From the NCBI GenBank assembly GCA_011391255.1, contig JAABQV010000021.1:1-43892 (forward strand): 43,892 nucleotides of DNA, given 5' to 3'. The notes beneath the pieces are model-generated. The model worked only from the letters and a program-made list of their open reading frames with translations, did not search any database and was not told the origin of the DNA. The position numbers and the translations under genes were made by a program. Source of the stretch: Dechloromonas sp. Lineage in GTDB: Bacteria > Pseudomonadota > Gammaproteobacteria > Burkholderiales > Rhodocyclaceae. Shown here one piece after another: positions 7,947 to 16,305 of the stretch (its first letter is position 1; each line of letters opens with the position of its first letter).

Positions 7947-9926
7947 TTAACCGAGCAAATGGCAGTTGACCGTATGTGTCGGAGAGACGCTGGAGGTCTT
8001 TGGGCTCTGCTGGCGACAAAGCTCGCTGGCCTGCGGGCAACGCGGATGAAAATGGCAACCTGAGGGCGGGTTGGCCGGCGATGGTGTTTCGCCAGCCAGA
8101 CGAATGGCTGCCGGATGAGCATCCAGCGTTGGCGCTGGCACCGCCGAGAGCAGCGCCTGGGTGTAAGGATGGCGCGGCGTGCGAAGGATTTCTTCGGCGC
8201 GCCCGCGCTCGACGATACGCCCGAGATACATCACCGCCACGTCGTGCGCCAGGTATTCGACGACGGCAAAGTTGTGGGTAATGAAAAGGTAGGCAACGCC
8301 CAGCTCTTCCTGCAATTTTTTCAGCAGATTGAGAATTTGCGCCTGCACCGACACATCCAGTGCCGAGGTCGGTTCGTCACAGATCAGCAGTTCGGGCTGC
8401 ACTGCCAGCGCGCGGGCGACGGCGATCCGCTGGCGCTGGCCACCGGAAAACTCATGCGGATAGCGCCCCGCTGCTTCGGCCGGCAAACCAACCTGTAGCA
8501 GCAAGGCGGCGACCGTAGCGCGCTGAGCGGCGTTGTCACGCTCCAGGCCAAGCGCTGACATACCTTCGGCGATGATCTCGCCGACGCGCAAACGCGGGTT
8601 GAGCGAAGCAAAGGGGTCCTGAAAAATCATTTGCATGTGACGACGGGCGGCACGCAAGCGCCTGGCCTTGATGCCGACCAGCTCCTTGCCAGCCAGTTTG
8701 ACGCTGCCGGCGGTCGGCTTGATCAGTTGCAGCAACGCCTTGCCGACTGTCGTTTTGCCGCAGCCGGATTCACCGACCAGGGCCAGCGTGCGGCCCGCAG
8801 AAATGGCCAGCGAAACGCCGTCGACCGCGCGAACATGACCGACCGTGCGTTGCAACAGACCACGGCGGATCGGGAAATGAACCTGCAAGGCGTCGACCGC
8901 GAGGAATGCCGGCGGCTCGCCCCCTTGCTCACTAAGCGCCAGCCTCGGCATAAATTTTTCTACGCTGGCCTCGCCGCTCCAATGGCAACGCAGTTGATGT
9001 CCGTCGCCAGCGCTGCGCCAATCCGGCGCAACTTCACGGCAAATCGCCATGACCTGTTTGCAACGTCCGGCAAAACGGCAGGCGGCCGGCATCGCCGCCA
9101 AAGAAGGCACCTGGCCGGGTATCGTCGTCAGTGCCTGACCCCGCCGCGAGATGTCGGGCAGCGCCGCGAAAAGCGCTTGCGAATAGGGATGTTTTGGCCG
9201 CGTAAAAAAGGCTTCACGACTCGCCACTTCAACCAATTCACCGGCGTACATGACGCCGATGCGCTGCGCCATGCGGGCAACGACACCGAGATCATGAGTA
9301 ATCAGCAAAATCGCCATGCCGCGGTTAACCTGGATTTTGGCCAATAAATCGAGAATCTGCGCCTGAACGGTGACATCGAGCGCCGTGGTCGGCTCGTCGG
9401 CAATCAGCAGATCCGGCTCACCGGCCAAGGCAATGGCGATCATCACGCGCTGCTTCATGCCGCCGGAAAGCTGGAAAGGGTATTCGTTGAGGCGGCGTTC
9501 CGGATCGGCGATGCCGACCTGACGCAGCAATTCGACCATGCGCTCGCTGGCCGCTGCACCTTTTAGCCCGAGATGGCGCTCCAGCACTTCGCCGATCTGG
9601 CGGCCGACGGTCAGCACCGGATTGAGACTGGTCGCCGGCTCCTGAAAAATCATCGCCATCCGTTTGCCGCGCACCGTGCGCATTTCGGCTTCGGACAAGC
9701 TGAGCAATTCTTCACCGGCAAACTGAACGCTGCTGCCGGCGCTGATCACGCCGTTGGCCGGCAACAGGCGCATGATGCCTTGCGCCGTCGCCGATTTGCC
9801 GCAACCGGATTCGCCGAGCAGGGCGAAGGTTTCGCCGGCAGCGACTGCGAATGAAATGCCATCGACGGCCAGAAGCAGCTTGCCGGCACTGATGAAACCC
9901 AAGCGTAAATTTTTAACCTGAAGCAT
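7947..9926 (-). CDS. yejF: Peptide ABC transporter, fused double ATP-binding subunit
   Basis: Energises uptake through the two permeases encoded upstream. The 659-residue protein is a tandem of two nucleotide-binding domains of the Opp/Dpp/Yej family: [12 protein letters not shown] (Walker A, about 38-49), LSGGMKQR and [12 protein letters not shown] in the first half; [20 protein letters not shown] and [12 protein letters not shown] in the second. Each half ends with the oligopeptide-transporter C-terminal module that carries cysteines ([14 protein letters not shown] in the first, [14 protein letters not shown] in the second). The ATG shares one base with the permease stop (TGATG). It converges on mltD with only one base between the stops. 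Confidence 0.92.
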   Translation of the reverse strand: MLQVKNLRLGFISAGKLLLAVDGISFAVAAGETFALLGESGCGKSATAQGIMRLLPANGVISAGSSVQFAGEELLSLSEAEMRTVRGKRMAMIFQEPATSLNPVLTVGRQIGEVLERHLGLKGAAASERMVELLRQVGIADPERRLNEYPFQLSGGMKQRVMIAIALAGEPDLLIADEPTTALDVTVQAQILDLLAKIQVNRGMAILLITHDLGVVARMAQRIGVMYAGELVEVASREAFFTRPKHPYSQALFAALPDISRRGQALTTIPGQVPSLAAMPAACRFAGRCKQVMAICREVAPDWRSAGDGHQLRCHWSGEASVEKFMPRLALSEQGGEPPAFLAVDALQVHFPIRRGLLQRTVGHVRAVDGVSLAISAGRTLALVGESGCGKTTVGKALLQLIKPTAGSVKLAGKELVGIKARRLRAARRHMQMIFQDPFASLNPRLRVGEIIAEGMSALGLERDNAAQRATVAALLLQVGLPAEAAGRYPHEFSGGQRQRIAVARALAVQPELLICDEPTSALDVSVQAQILNLLKKLQEELGVAYLFITHNFAVVEYLAHDVAVMYLGRIVERGRAEEILRTPRHPYTQALLSAVPAPTLDAHPAAIRLAGETPSPANPPSGCHFHPRCPQASELCRQQSPKTSSVSPTHTVNCHLLG

Positions 9927-11308
9927 CAGGCCACCCTCGGATCAAAGGCATCGCGCACCGCATCGGCGAAAAGATTGGCTGCCAGCACGAGGATGAACAT
10001 CGCTGAAAACGCCGCCGCCAGCGACCACCAGACGACCGGCTCGCGGCCGAGTTCCATGCGCGCATTGTTGATCATCGTGCCGAAGCTGGTCATGCTCGGA
10101 TCAACGCCAATGCCAACGTAGGAAAGCACCGCCTCGGCGAGGACCAGCCCGGAGAAATCCATGACCAGCGCGATGATGACGATGTGCATCAGGTTGGGCA
10201 GGATGTGGCGGACGATGATGCGCCCGTTCGAGACGCCAAAGGCTTGCGCCGCCTGGATGTATTCGAGTTCGCGCAGCTTCAGCGTTTCGCCGCGCAGCAG
10301 GCGGCAGAGGCCCGTCCAGCTGGTGATGCCGAGGATGAAGCAAAGGGCCAGCAAGCGCAGGTCGGCGCGCTCGGCGGCGGTCGAGAACCACTGTGGATGG
10401 GTGTCGATGACGACCTGCATCATCAGCACGGCAGCGGCGATGAGCAGGACGCCGGGTATCGAGTTGAGCACGGTGTAAATGTACTGAATCAGGTCATCAA
10501 CCCAGCCGCGAAAATAGCCGGCAATGATGCCGAGCAGCACCGCCATCGGCAGCATCACCAAGGTTGTGACCAGCCCGATGATCAGCCCGGTGCGCACGCT
10601 TTTGAGGATTTGATAGAGCACATCCTGACCGACCTTGTCGGTGCCGAAGACGTGGTACTGGCTGGAGAGCGTGAAGAGCGGGACGGCGATCAGCAGGATC
10701 AGCAGCAAGGTCACTAACACCGCATCCCAGGCAAAAGTTCTTTCACCGAAGAAAATTTTCCGGCCTTTTTTCCGGTTGACCGCAGCAATCACTCCGTAAA
10801 TGCCCAGCCAGCCCAGCAAGGCGAGCACCATCGCCTTGAAGGCCGCAAAACCGGCATCGGCAGCAGCGTCGCCCTCGTTTTCGCCGAGATGCTTGCCGCC
10901 ATGCTTGAGTCGCGGATAGTCGCGAATCGTCCCCTGCCCCGGCACATCCATTGTTTCCTTGGCATAAAGTCGCGTCGCGAAGGGGGCTGAATAGGTTTTC
11001 TCGTTGCGCGTGCGCAGCGGCATGGCGATGGCGTCGAGCACTGAAAGCACCTCAATCGCGTAGCTGGCTTTCTGGCCCGGCTTGCCCTCGAGTTGAAGGC
11101 GGTAATGCATGGAATCGAGCAGGCCGATCACGATGAAAGCAAGCAAGATGGTTGCCGAGGCCATACCGACCCGGTTGGCGCCAACCCGACGCCAGGCCGC
11201 CAGCAAAGGGGGATTTTTGGCGATCAGCACGCCAACACCGATGCCGGCCAGCACCAGCAACCAGATCAAGACATCCGACCACAGAATGACGATTTCAAAG
11301 CCCATCAT
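9926..11308 (-). CDS. yejE: Peptide ABC transporter permease, YejE-like
   Basis: Inner-membrane permease of an Opp/Yej-type importer. The C-terminal 270 residues are a standard permease domain: FGTDKVGQDVLYQILKSVRTGL opens it, and the EAA loop that docks on the ATPase reads EYIQAAQAFGVSNGRIIVRH, followed by ILPN; the end is DAVRDAFDPRVA as in YejE. At 460 residues it is more than 100 longer than E. coli YejE: the N-terminus has an additional hydrophobic segment, a probable periplasmic loop of about 80 residues (from 'DSMHYRLQLEGKPGQ' to 'GENEGDAAAD') and further hydrophobic segments before the core domain. ATG 11308 overlaps the stop of the next permease by 4 bases. Confidence 0.9.
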   Translation of the reverse strand: MMGFEIVILWSDVLIWLLVLAGIGVGVLIAKNPPLLAAWRRVGANRVGMASATILLAFIVIGLLDSMHYRLQLEGKPGQKASYAIEVLSVLDAIAMPLRTRNEKTYSAPFATRLYAKETMDVPGQGTIRDYPRLKHGGKHLGENEGDAAADAGFAAFKAMVLALLGWLGIYGVIAAVNRKKGRKIFFGERTFAWDAVLVTLLLILLIAVPLFTLSSQYHVFGTDKVGQDVLYQILKSVRTGLIIGLVTTLVMLPMAVLLGIIAGYFRGWVDDLIQYIYTVLNSIPGVLLIAAAVLMMQVVIDTHPQWFSTAAERADLRLLALCFILGITSWTGLCRLLRGETLKLRELEYIQAAQAFGVSNGRIIVRHILPNLMHIVIIALVMDFSGLVLAEAVLSYVGIGVDPSMTSFGTMINNARMELGREPVVWWSLAAAFSAMFILVLAANLFADAVRDAFDPRVA

Positions 11309-12282
11309 TCGAAACGTATCCGTGGATCAACCAGCGTGTAAGAGATGTCGGTGAGAATCAGGCCGATGATGTAGAGCACCGAACCGATGAAAACCATCGA
11401 GCGGACGACAGCGAAATCCTGCGCGTTGATCGCATCAATCGTATAACTGCCGAGGCCGGGGATGCCAAAGAAGGACTCGGTGAGCAGCGAGCCCATGAAC
11501 AATAGCGGAATGACGACAACGACGCCGGTCAGAATCGGTATCAGTGCATTGCGCAGGATGTGGCGGAAGAAAACGACGGTCTCAGGCAAGCCTTTGGCGC
11601 GCGCCGTGCGGACGTAATCCTTGTTTACTTCTTCAAGAAAAATGGTGCGATACCAGCGCGCCGAGGAGCCTATCCCGGAAATTACGCCGATCAGCACCGG
11701 CAGGATCAGGAAGCGCCAGGCATCAAGGCCATCGCCAAAGCCGGAAATCGGCACCAGTCGCCAGATTTTGCTGATCAGGTATTGGCCGCCGATGATGTAA
11801 AAGAGGCCGGAAATCGACATCGCTGCAACGCACAGGACGACGCCCCAGAAATCAAAGGCCGTGGCGCGGAAGAAGGCGAGCAGCAGCGCAAAGGTGATGC
11901 TGACGAGCAAACCCAGAATAAAGGTCGGCAGCGCAATTGCCAGCGACGGCCCCATGCGCACGGCAATTTCACGCGCAACATCGCGGCCGTCTTCAGCACG
12001 CCCAAAATCGCCGACAAACATACGGGCGGATTTCTCGAAGAAAATCGTCTCGGTTACGGTCGACAGCCCTTTTGCCGCGGAATTTATCAATAAGGGCTTA
12101 TCGTAGCCGCGCTCAACCTTCCATTTTTCAATCGCTTCCGGCGTTACCCGCTTGACCCCGAGCTGCATGCGCGCCATATCATCCGGCGTATTCACGACGA
12201 AAAAGAGGGCGAAGGTCAGCAGATTCACCCCGATCAAAATCGGGATGGCGTAGAGCAGACGGCGAACGATGTAGGCAAGCAT
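11305..12282 (-). CDS. yejB: Peptide ABC transporter permease, YejB-like
   Basis: First permease of the importer. It begins MLAYIVRRLLYAIPILIGVN, the typical start of DppB/OppB/YejB proteins, carries a periplasmic loop after the first membrane helix (MARMQLGVKRVTPEAIEKWK), and the EAA-type ATPase contact 'DYVRTARAKGLPETVVFFRHILRNALIP' near residues 225-255. Six membrane segments are visible in 325 residues. It sits 7 bases after the unrecognised secreted protein gene and overlaps yejE, so all four genes should be one transcript. No substrate-binding protein gene accompanies it in the window. Confidence 0.92.
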   Translation of the reverse strand: MLAYIVRRLLYAIPILIGVNLLTFALFFVVNTPDDMARMQLGVKRVTPEAIEKWKVERGYDKPLLINSAAKGLSTVTETIFFEKSARMFVGDFGRAEDGRDVAREIAVRMGPSLAIALPTFILGLLVSITFALLLAFFRATAFDFWGVVLCVAAMSISGLFYIIGGQYLISKIWRLVPISGFGDGLDAWRFLILPVLIGVISGIGSSARWYRTIFLEEVNKDYVRTARAKGLPETVVFFRHILRNALIPILTGVVVVIPLLFMGSLLTESFFGIPGLGSYTIDAINAQDFAVVRSMVFIGSVLYIIGLILTDISYTLVDPRIRFE

Positions 12283-12289
12283 AGCCGGA

Positions 12290-13939
12290 TTATGCCAAGA
12301 GCCGACGCAAAATCAGCACGACGCTGACGATCAGGAACAAAATCCAGGCAAAAACTGCGTAATCCGATCGCAAGCGCGGCTCGGCCGGCGACAGCGGATC
12401 GCGCAAGGCATCCGGAAAGGCACGCGGCGGCACCGGAATGATTTTCTGCAAGGCCGGATCTTTCGGCACCCGCACCAGATATTCATCACTGGAAACAATC
12501 GGGTAATCACCAAAAGCCCGGCTCGATGGAAACTGCGGCACGCGTACCAGCATGATTTCTTCAATATCCTCAGCCAGCAGGCGCTCATATTCGCTCAGTT
12601 GCCGACCTGCTTTGCCGCTCACCAGTTTCAACAAATCCGCCCCCATCTCCTCGAAGGCAACGGCCGGGTAGAGACGGGTCTGGTCCTCGGTCATGTAATC
12701 AAAAATCGCCTTGCCCTTGCTCAGACTGGCTTCCTGAATGGCGACCAGGGGCAGGCCAAAAATGCCTTTCAGCCAGCCTTCCGGGCCGCGTGCCGGGATC
12801 TGCCAGCCGAGGGTGCGCAAGGTTGAGACGCTGGTGCCGGCGCAGTTGGCGCGGGCGTGCTGATAGGTAAATTGATGCCGGTAAAACTGACTGAAAACAC
12901 GCCCCATCGCAGCATCGAGGTGGATTGCAGTGCGCGCATCCTTGAGTGTCGCGACCAGCATGTAGGACGGCCGATACCAGGCCTGACCGCTGTTGAGATC
13001 AGCGAGATAATTATCAAGCGGCACCGGCGCGGCGATGATGCCCTTCTCGCTTTCCGAATCCAGCGAGTAGAAGTTGTACACCAGCACGTCAGCGATTGCG
13101 CCCTGCTTACCGACCTGCCCGGTCATCGTCGCGAAGTGGCCGCCATGCGCTTCGTCGTCGTCACCCTGGGCGCCATTGAGCATCAGGCCGACGAGCGGCT
13201 GGCCAACACGCGGACCAGCGCTGCCCGGCCGCCGCCAAACCGACTCAACGAAAAATGGGCTTTGCGCGCCGCCCTGCGGCAAGGCGCGAACCCAGGCACG
13301 GAAGGCATCGGGATCAGCGGTCAGCGGCTTGCTCAACGGCAACTCAGGGAGGCGAAAATTCTGCGGCCAGATCGTGCGTGCAACGAAGGTCGAGTTGTCC
13401 CAGTTTCCGCGCATTTTCAGCGGTTGACCGTGGAAGAAGGCGTGGCTGTTCTGATCAAACCAAGAAGCATTCAGTGGCAGGCGTGGTGCCAGTTTTAGCG
13501 GCACCTGCCCTTTGCTGCTGTTGATCGCCAAGGTATCAGCCTGCAATTCAACACCGTTTTCAAGGGCCGGCGCAGCGAGCCAGATCAGCGGTGGATAAGC
13601 GCGAACCGTGCCGGTTGGTGTTGCTTTTGCCCAGCCGGCGAGATCATCGAGCACCGGCAAATTTCGCTCAAACCCCGCCAGCGGACGCCCATTCCTGGGA
13701 ACGGCAATTGTCTCGCGCTGGAAAAACCATTGAGCCTGAGGGATGGTCGTGCAATCGCCACATTGACTATTGGTGACTTCAAAATCGTCGGCAGGCAGTA
13801 ATCCGTAAACAGGCATGACGGAATTCTGCCTCAAAGCCTCGGCCGACGCCTGAGTGAAGCTCAACAAAATGAAAATCAGGGAAACGACCAGAAAGGCTTT
13901 GCGTGAGCGGAACGGCTCAATTCCGTATTTTGGCAGCAT
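12290..13939 (-). CDS. Secreted membrane-anchored protein, possible permuted papain-fold (DUF4105/Lnb- or NlpC-like) enzyme
   Basis: I do not recognise a named gene. The 549-residue product has an N-terminal hydrophobic export segment (about 15-34), a large extracytoplasmic part and a C-terminal membrane helix (VFAWILFLIVSVVLILRRLL), so it should be anchored with its bulk in the periplasm. The region 260-380 reads AHGGHFATMTG... YNFYSLDSESEKG... PLDNYLADLNSGQAWYRP... YQHARANCAGTSVSTLRTLGW: a His first and an Asn-Cys later, the order seen in permuted NlpC/P60-type and DUF4105/Lnb-type thiol enzymes. This is pattern resemblance only. A CGDC pair lies near residue 62. The ATG at 13939 follows an AGGGA site. 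It occupies the place where a substrate-binding protein gene of the transporter operon would be expected. Confidence 0.6.
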   Translation of the reverse strand: MLPKYGIEPFRSRKAFLVVSLIFILLSFTQASAEALRQNSVMPVYGLLPADDFEVTNSQCGDCTTIPQAQWFFQRETIAVPRNGRPLAGFERNLPVLDDLAGWAKATPTGTVRAYPPLIWLAAPALENGVELQADTLAINSSKGQVPLKLAPRLPLNASWFDQNSHAFFHGQPLKMRGNWDNSTFVARTIWPQNFRLPELPLSKPLTADPDAFRAWVRALPQGGAQSPFFVESVWRRPGSAGPRVGQPLVGLMLNGAQGDDDEAHGGHFATMTGQVGKQGAIADVLVYNFYSLDSESEKGIIAAPVPLDNYLADLNSGQAWYRPSYMLVATLKDARTAIHLDAAMGRVFSQFYRHQFTYQHARANCAGTSVSTLRTLGWQIPARGPEGWLKGIFGLPLVAIQEASLSKGKAIFDYMTEDQTRLYPAVAFEEMGADLLKLVSGKAGRQLSEYERLLAEDIEEIMLVRVPQFPSSRAFGDYPIVSSDEYLVRVPKDPALQKIIPVPPRAFPDALRDPLSPAEPRLRSDYAVFAWILFLIVSVVLILRRLLA

Positions 13940-13961
13940 CAATGTTTCCCTGAATCAGGCA

Positions 13962-13995
13962 GTGGTCGGCGCGCGAATATAGCGCCGCCGACCAC
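13962..13995 (-). promoter_or_regulatory. Inverted repeat with candidate -10 box before the transporter operon
   Basis: Perfect 10-bp inverted repeat GTGGTCGGCG (13962-13971) / CGCCGACCAC (13986-13995) between hynL and the secreted protein gene. On the minus strand the loop contains TATATT (13981-13976), a fair -10 box; a weak -35 (TTGTCT, 14005-14000) lies 18 bases upstream. No T-run follows the hairpin on the minus strand, so it is more likely a promoter/operator or a weak terminator than a standard rho-independent terminator. Confidence 0.4.
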
Positions 13996-14014
13996 GTCAA
14001 GACAAGCGAAACAC

Positions 14015-15817
14015 TCAGGTCACGGTGACCTGAACCAGTTCCTCGCCATTCGGATCAGTGACATGCACGGCACAGGCGATACAAGGGTCAAAACTGTGGA
14101 TGGTGCGCAGAATCTCGATTGGCTGCTTGGCATCGTGCAGTTGATGACCCTTCAGCGACGCCTCATACGGCCCCTGATTGTCATCCGGATCACGCGGGCC
14201 GGCATTCCAGGTGCTTGGCACGATGGCCTGGTAATTGGCAATTTTCTGATCTTCGATTACGATCCAGTGCGACAGCGCACCACGCGGCGCTTCCATCAGG
14301 CCAACCCCCTGCGCCTTGGCCGGCCAGGTCGCCGGATCCCACTTGCTGTCGTTGAAGGTCTTGACGTCACCGGCCTTGATATTGGCCATCAACTGGTCGT
14401 ACCAGCCCTGCATGGCATCGGCGATGATCTTGGTTTCCAGCGTCCGCGCCGCAGTACGGCCAAGCGTCGAGTAGAGCGCCTGAACCGGCAGGTCGAGCGT
14501 CTTGAGCGCCATGCCGACCAATTCTTTGGTCTGCTCGTGGCCGGCCGAATACATCATCAGCACGCGTGCCAAGGGGCCAACTTCCACCGGCTTGCCCTTC
14601 CAGCGCGGCGATTTCATCCACGAATAATCCTTGTCGACATCAAGATGTTGATAAGGCGGCTTCGGCCCGGTGTAGTCGAACTCGGTTTCACCCTTATACG
14701 GATGAAGGCCCTTGTTCTTGCCGACCGAATACTTGTACCAGGCGTGGCTGACAAACTCCTGAATCTCGCCTTCGGCATTGACGTCTATCGGATGAATTTT
14801 CGACAGGTCGCGATCAAGAATCACCCCCGATGGAATCAGGAAGGAAGCCGGATCATTCATCCCCTTGGCCGGAAAATCGCCAAAGGTCATGAAATTGCCA
14901 ACGCCCTCGCCCTGCTTGAACCAGTCCTTGTAGAAGCCGGCAATCGCCAGCGTGTCCGGCACATAAACCTGATCAACAAAACTGCGCATCTGGTTGATCG
15001 CGTTCTGCACCGTCTGCAAACCAACGACATTCAAGGCCGTGCCCGAGTCACCGCCATGGAACTGCGGCCCCTTGCCCTGTCCGGGATGGCCCGGATCAAT
15101 ACTGATCGCGCAGGGAACGCCGCCAACAACAAACATCGGATGCGGGTTTTTGCCGCCAAAGACAGCGTGCAGTTTGACCACATCGCGTTGCCAGGCCAGC
15201 GCATCAAGATAATGCGCGACAGCCATCAAATTGGCTTCCGGTGGCAACTTGTAGGCTGGGTGCCCCCAATAACCACCGGCAAAAATCCCCAGCTGGCCGC
15301 CATCAACAAAACCCTTGAGCTTTTTCTGGACATCGCTGAAGTAACCGGGTGAAGACTTGGCATAGCCGGAAAGACTCTGCGCCAGCGCCGAGGTGGCCTT
15401 GGGATCAGCCTTGAGTGCCGAGACCACATCGACCCAGTCGAGCGCGTGCAAATGGTAAAAATGCATCACGTGATCGTGAATGTACTGCGCGCCGATCATC
15501 AGATTGCGGATCAACTGCGCATTGGCCGGCACTTCGATTTTCAGCGCATCCTCAACCGAACGCACCGAAGCCATGCCATGGACCAGCGTACACACACCGC
15601 ATATGCGCTGGGCAAAGGCCCAGGCGTCGCGCGGGTCACGTCCGCGCAAGATGATTTCTAGACCGCGAACCATGGTTCCGGCTGACGAAGCGCGGGTGAT
15701 ACGGCCCTCGCTATCGGTTTCCGCCTCGATGCGCAGATGGCCTTCAATGCGGGTAATGGGATCGACAACCACGCGCTGCGGGGTTCTGGTTCCTTGCGCT
15801 GCCTGATTTTCTGCCAT
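14015..15817 (-). CDS. hynL: [NiFe] hydrogenase large subunit (group 1, Isp-type cluster)
   Basis: Carries the NiFe(CN)2CO active site that splits H2 on the periplasmic side. Both Cys pairs are intact: RICGVCTLVH (about residues 71-80) and DPCIACAVH near the C-terminus. After that His, 15 residues (VTDPNGEELVQVTVT) remain, the tail normally removed by a maturation endopeptidase after nickel insertion; such a protease is encoded at the start of the cluster. ATG 15817 with a GGAG site 7 bases ahead is preferred to an in-frame TTG at 15838, giving 600 residues. It has no export signal of its own and should be exported by the Tat signal of the small subunit. Gene order (small subunit, Isp1, Isp2, extra gene, large subunit) is that of Isp-type hydrogenases. 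Confidence 0.95.
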   Translation of the reverse strand: MAENQAAQGTRTPQRVVVDPITRIEGHLRIEAETDSEGRITRASSAGTMVRGLEIILRGRDPRDAWAFAQRICGVCTLVHGMASVRSVEDALKIEVPANAQLIRNLMIGAQYIHDHVMHFYHLHALDWVDVVSALKADPKATSALAQSLSGYAKSSPGYFSDVQKKLKGFVDGGQLGIFAGGYWGHPAYKLPPEANLMAVAHYLDALAWQRDVVKLHAVFGGKNPHPMFVVGGVPCAISIDPGHPGQGKGPQFHGGDSGTALNVVGLQTVQNAINQMRSFVDQVYVPDTLAIAGFYKDWFKQGEGVGNFMTFGDFPAKGMNDPASFLIPSGVILDRDLSKIHPIDVNAEGEIQEFVSHAWYKYSVGKNKGLHPYKGETEFDYTGPKPPYQHLDVDKDYSWMKSPRWKGKPVEVGPLARVLMMYSAGHEQTKELVGMALKTLDLPVQALYSTLGRTAARTLETKIIADAMQGWYDQLMANIKAGDVKTFNDSKWDPATWPAKAQGVGLMEAPRGALSHWIVIEDQKIANYQAIVPSTWNAGPRDPDDNQGPYEASLKGHQLHDAKQPIEILRTIHSFDPCIACAVHVTDPNGEELVQVTVT

Positions 15818-15841
15818 GTTGCGCTCCGTTGCTGCCAATTT

Positions 15842-16291
15842 TCAGGAATTAAGGAGGCTCTCGACGATGCGATATTGCACCTGAGCCTCGTTGTTTTCGG
15901 TGCCTTCGCCAGTCGCAATCACCTCGCAAGTGCGCGCCATGCGGGCGTCCATCGCGCCCTCCCAGACGCTATGCGCACCACCATCGGTCAGTGGCTCAAC
16001 GCAACGCGCCGCTGCCTTGGCCACAAAATGCCCGGCCTGGCCATTCCAGTCACAGAGTTTGCCGCACTGGGTATAACTGGCAAGTGCCGCCGCTTGCACC
16101 GAACGCAACTGCATCTCCAGCTCAGCCTCGCCGACTTCCGCCTGCTTCGCTACCTTGACTGCTGTGGCGACGCGCGGATCAGTGCTCAGCGCCAGGACGC
16201 TGTCGATAAACCCGGCCGCTGCCAAACGCAGTTTTGCCGGATTCATGCCCAGCAGCGCACGCTTGAATTCCTTGTCGTTATTGATCGCCAT
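15842..16291 (-). CDS. Unrecognised 149-residue protein inside the hydrogenase cluster
   Basis: I do not recognise a family. The frame is open further upstream (to 16642) but that part only shadows isp2; the ATG at 16291 is preceded by GGGGGAGGGAAG and leaves 14 bases after isp2. The product is a soluble-looking, Ala-rich, mostly helical protein with no signal or membrane segment. It has four cysteines: C76 and C80 in TQCGKLC, C97 and C122, plus 'DWNGQAGHF' after the first pair. Tight spacing to isp2 and to hynL (24 bases) makes cotranscription and a hydrogenase-related role (assembly, electron transfer or nickel handling) likely but unproven. Confidence 0.75.
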   Translation of the reverse strand: MAINNDKEFKRALLGMNPAKLRLAAAGFIDSVLALSTDPRVATAVKVAKQAEVGEAELEMQLRSVQAAALASYTQCGKLCDWNGQAGHFVAKAAARCVEPLTDGGAHSVWEGAMDARMARTCEVIATGEGTENNEAQVQYRIVESLLNS

Positions 16292-16305
16292 CTTCCCTCC
16301 CCCGT

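Noticed and set aside
14063..15352. 429-codon plus-strand frame opposite hynL
   Set aside because: It is antisense to a hydrogenase gene with all motifs intact, has no family resemblance and arises from GC-rich codon structure.
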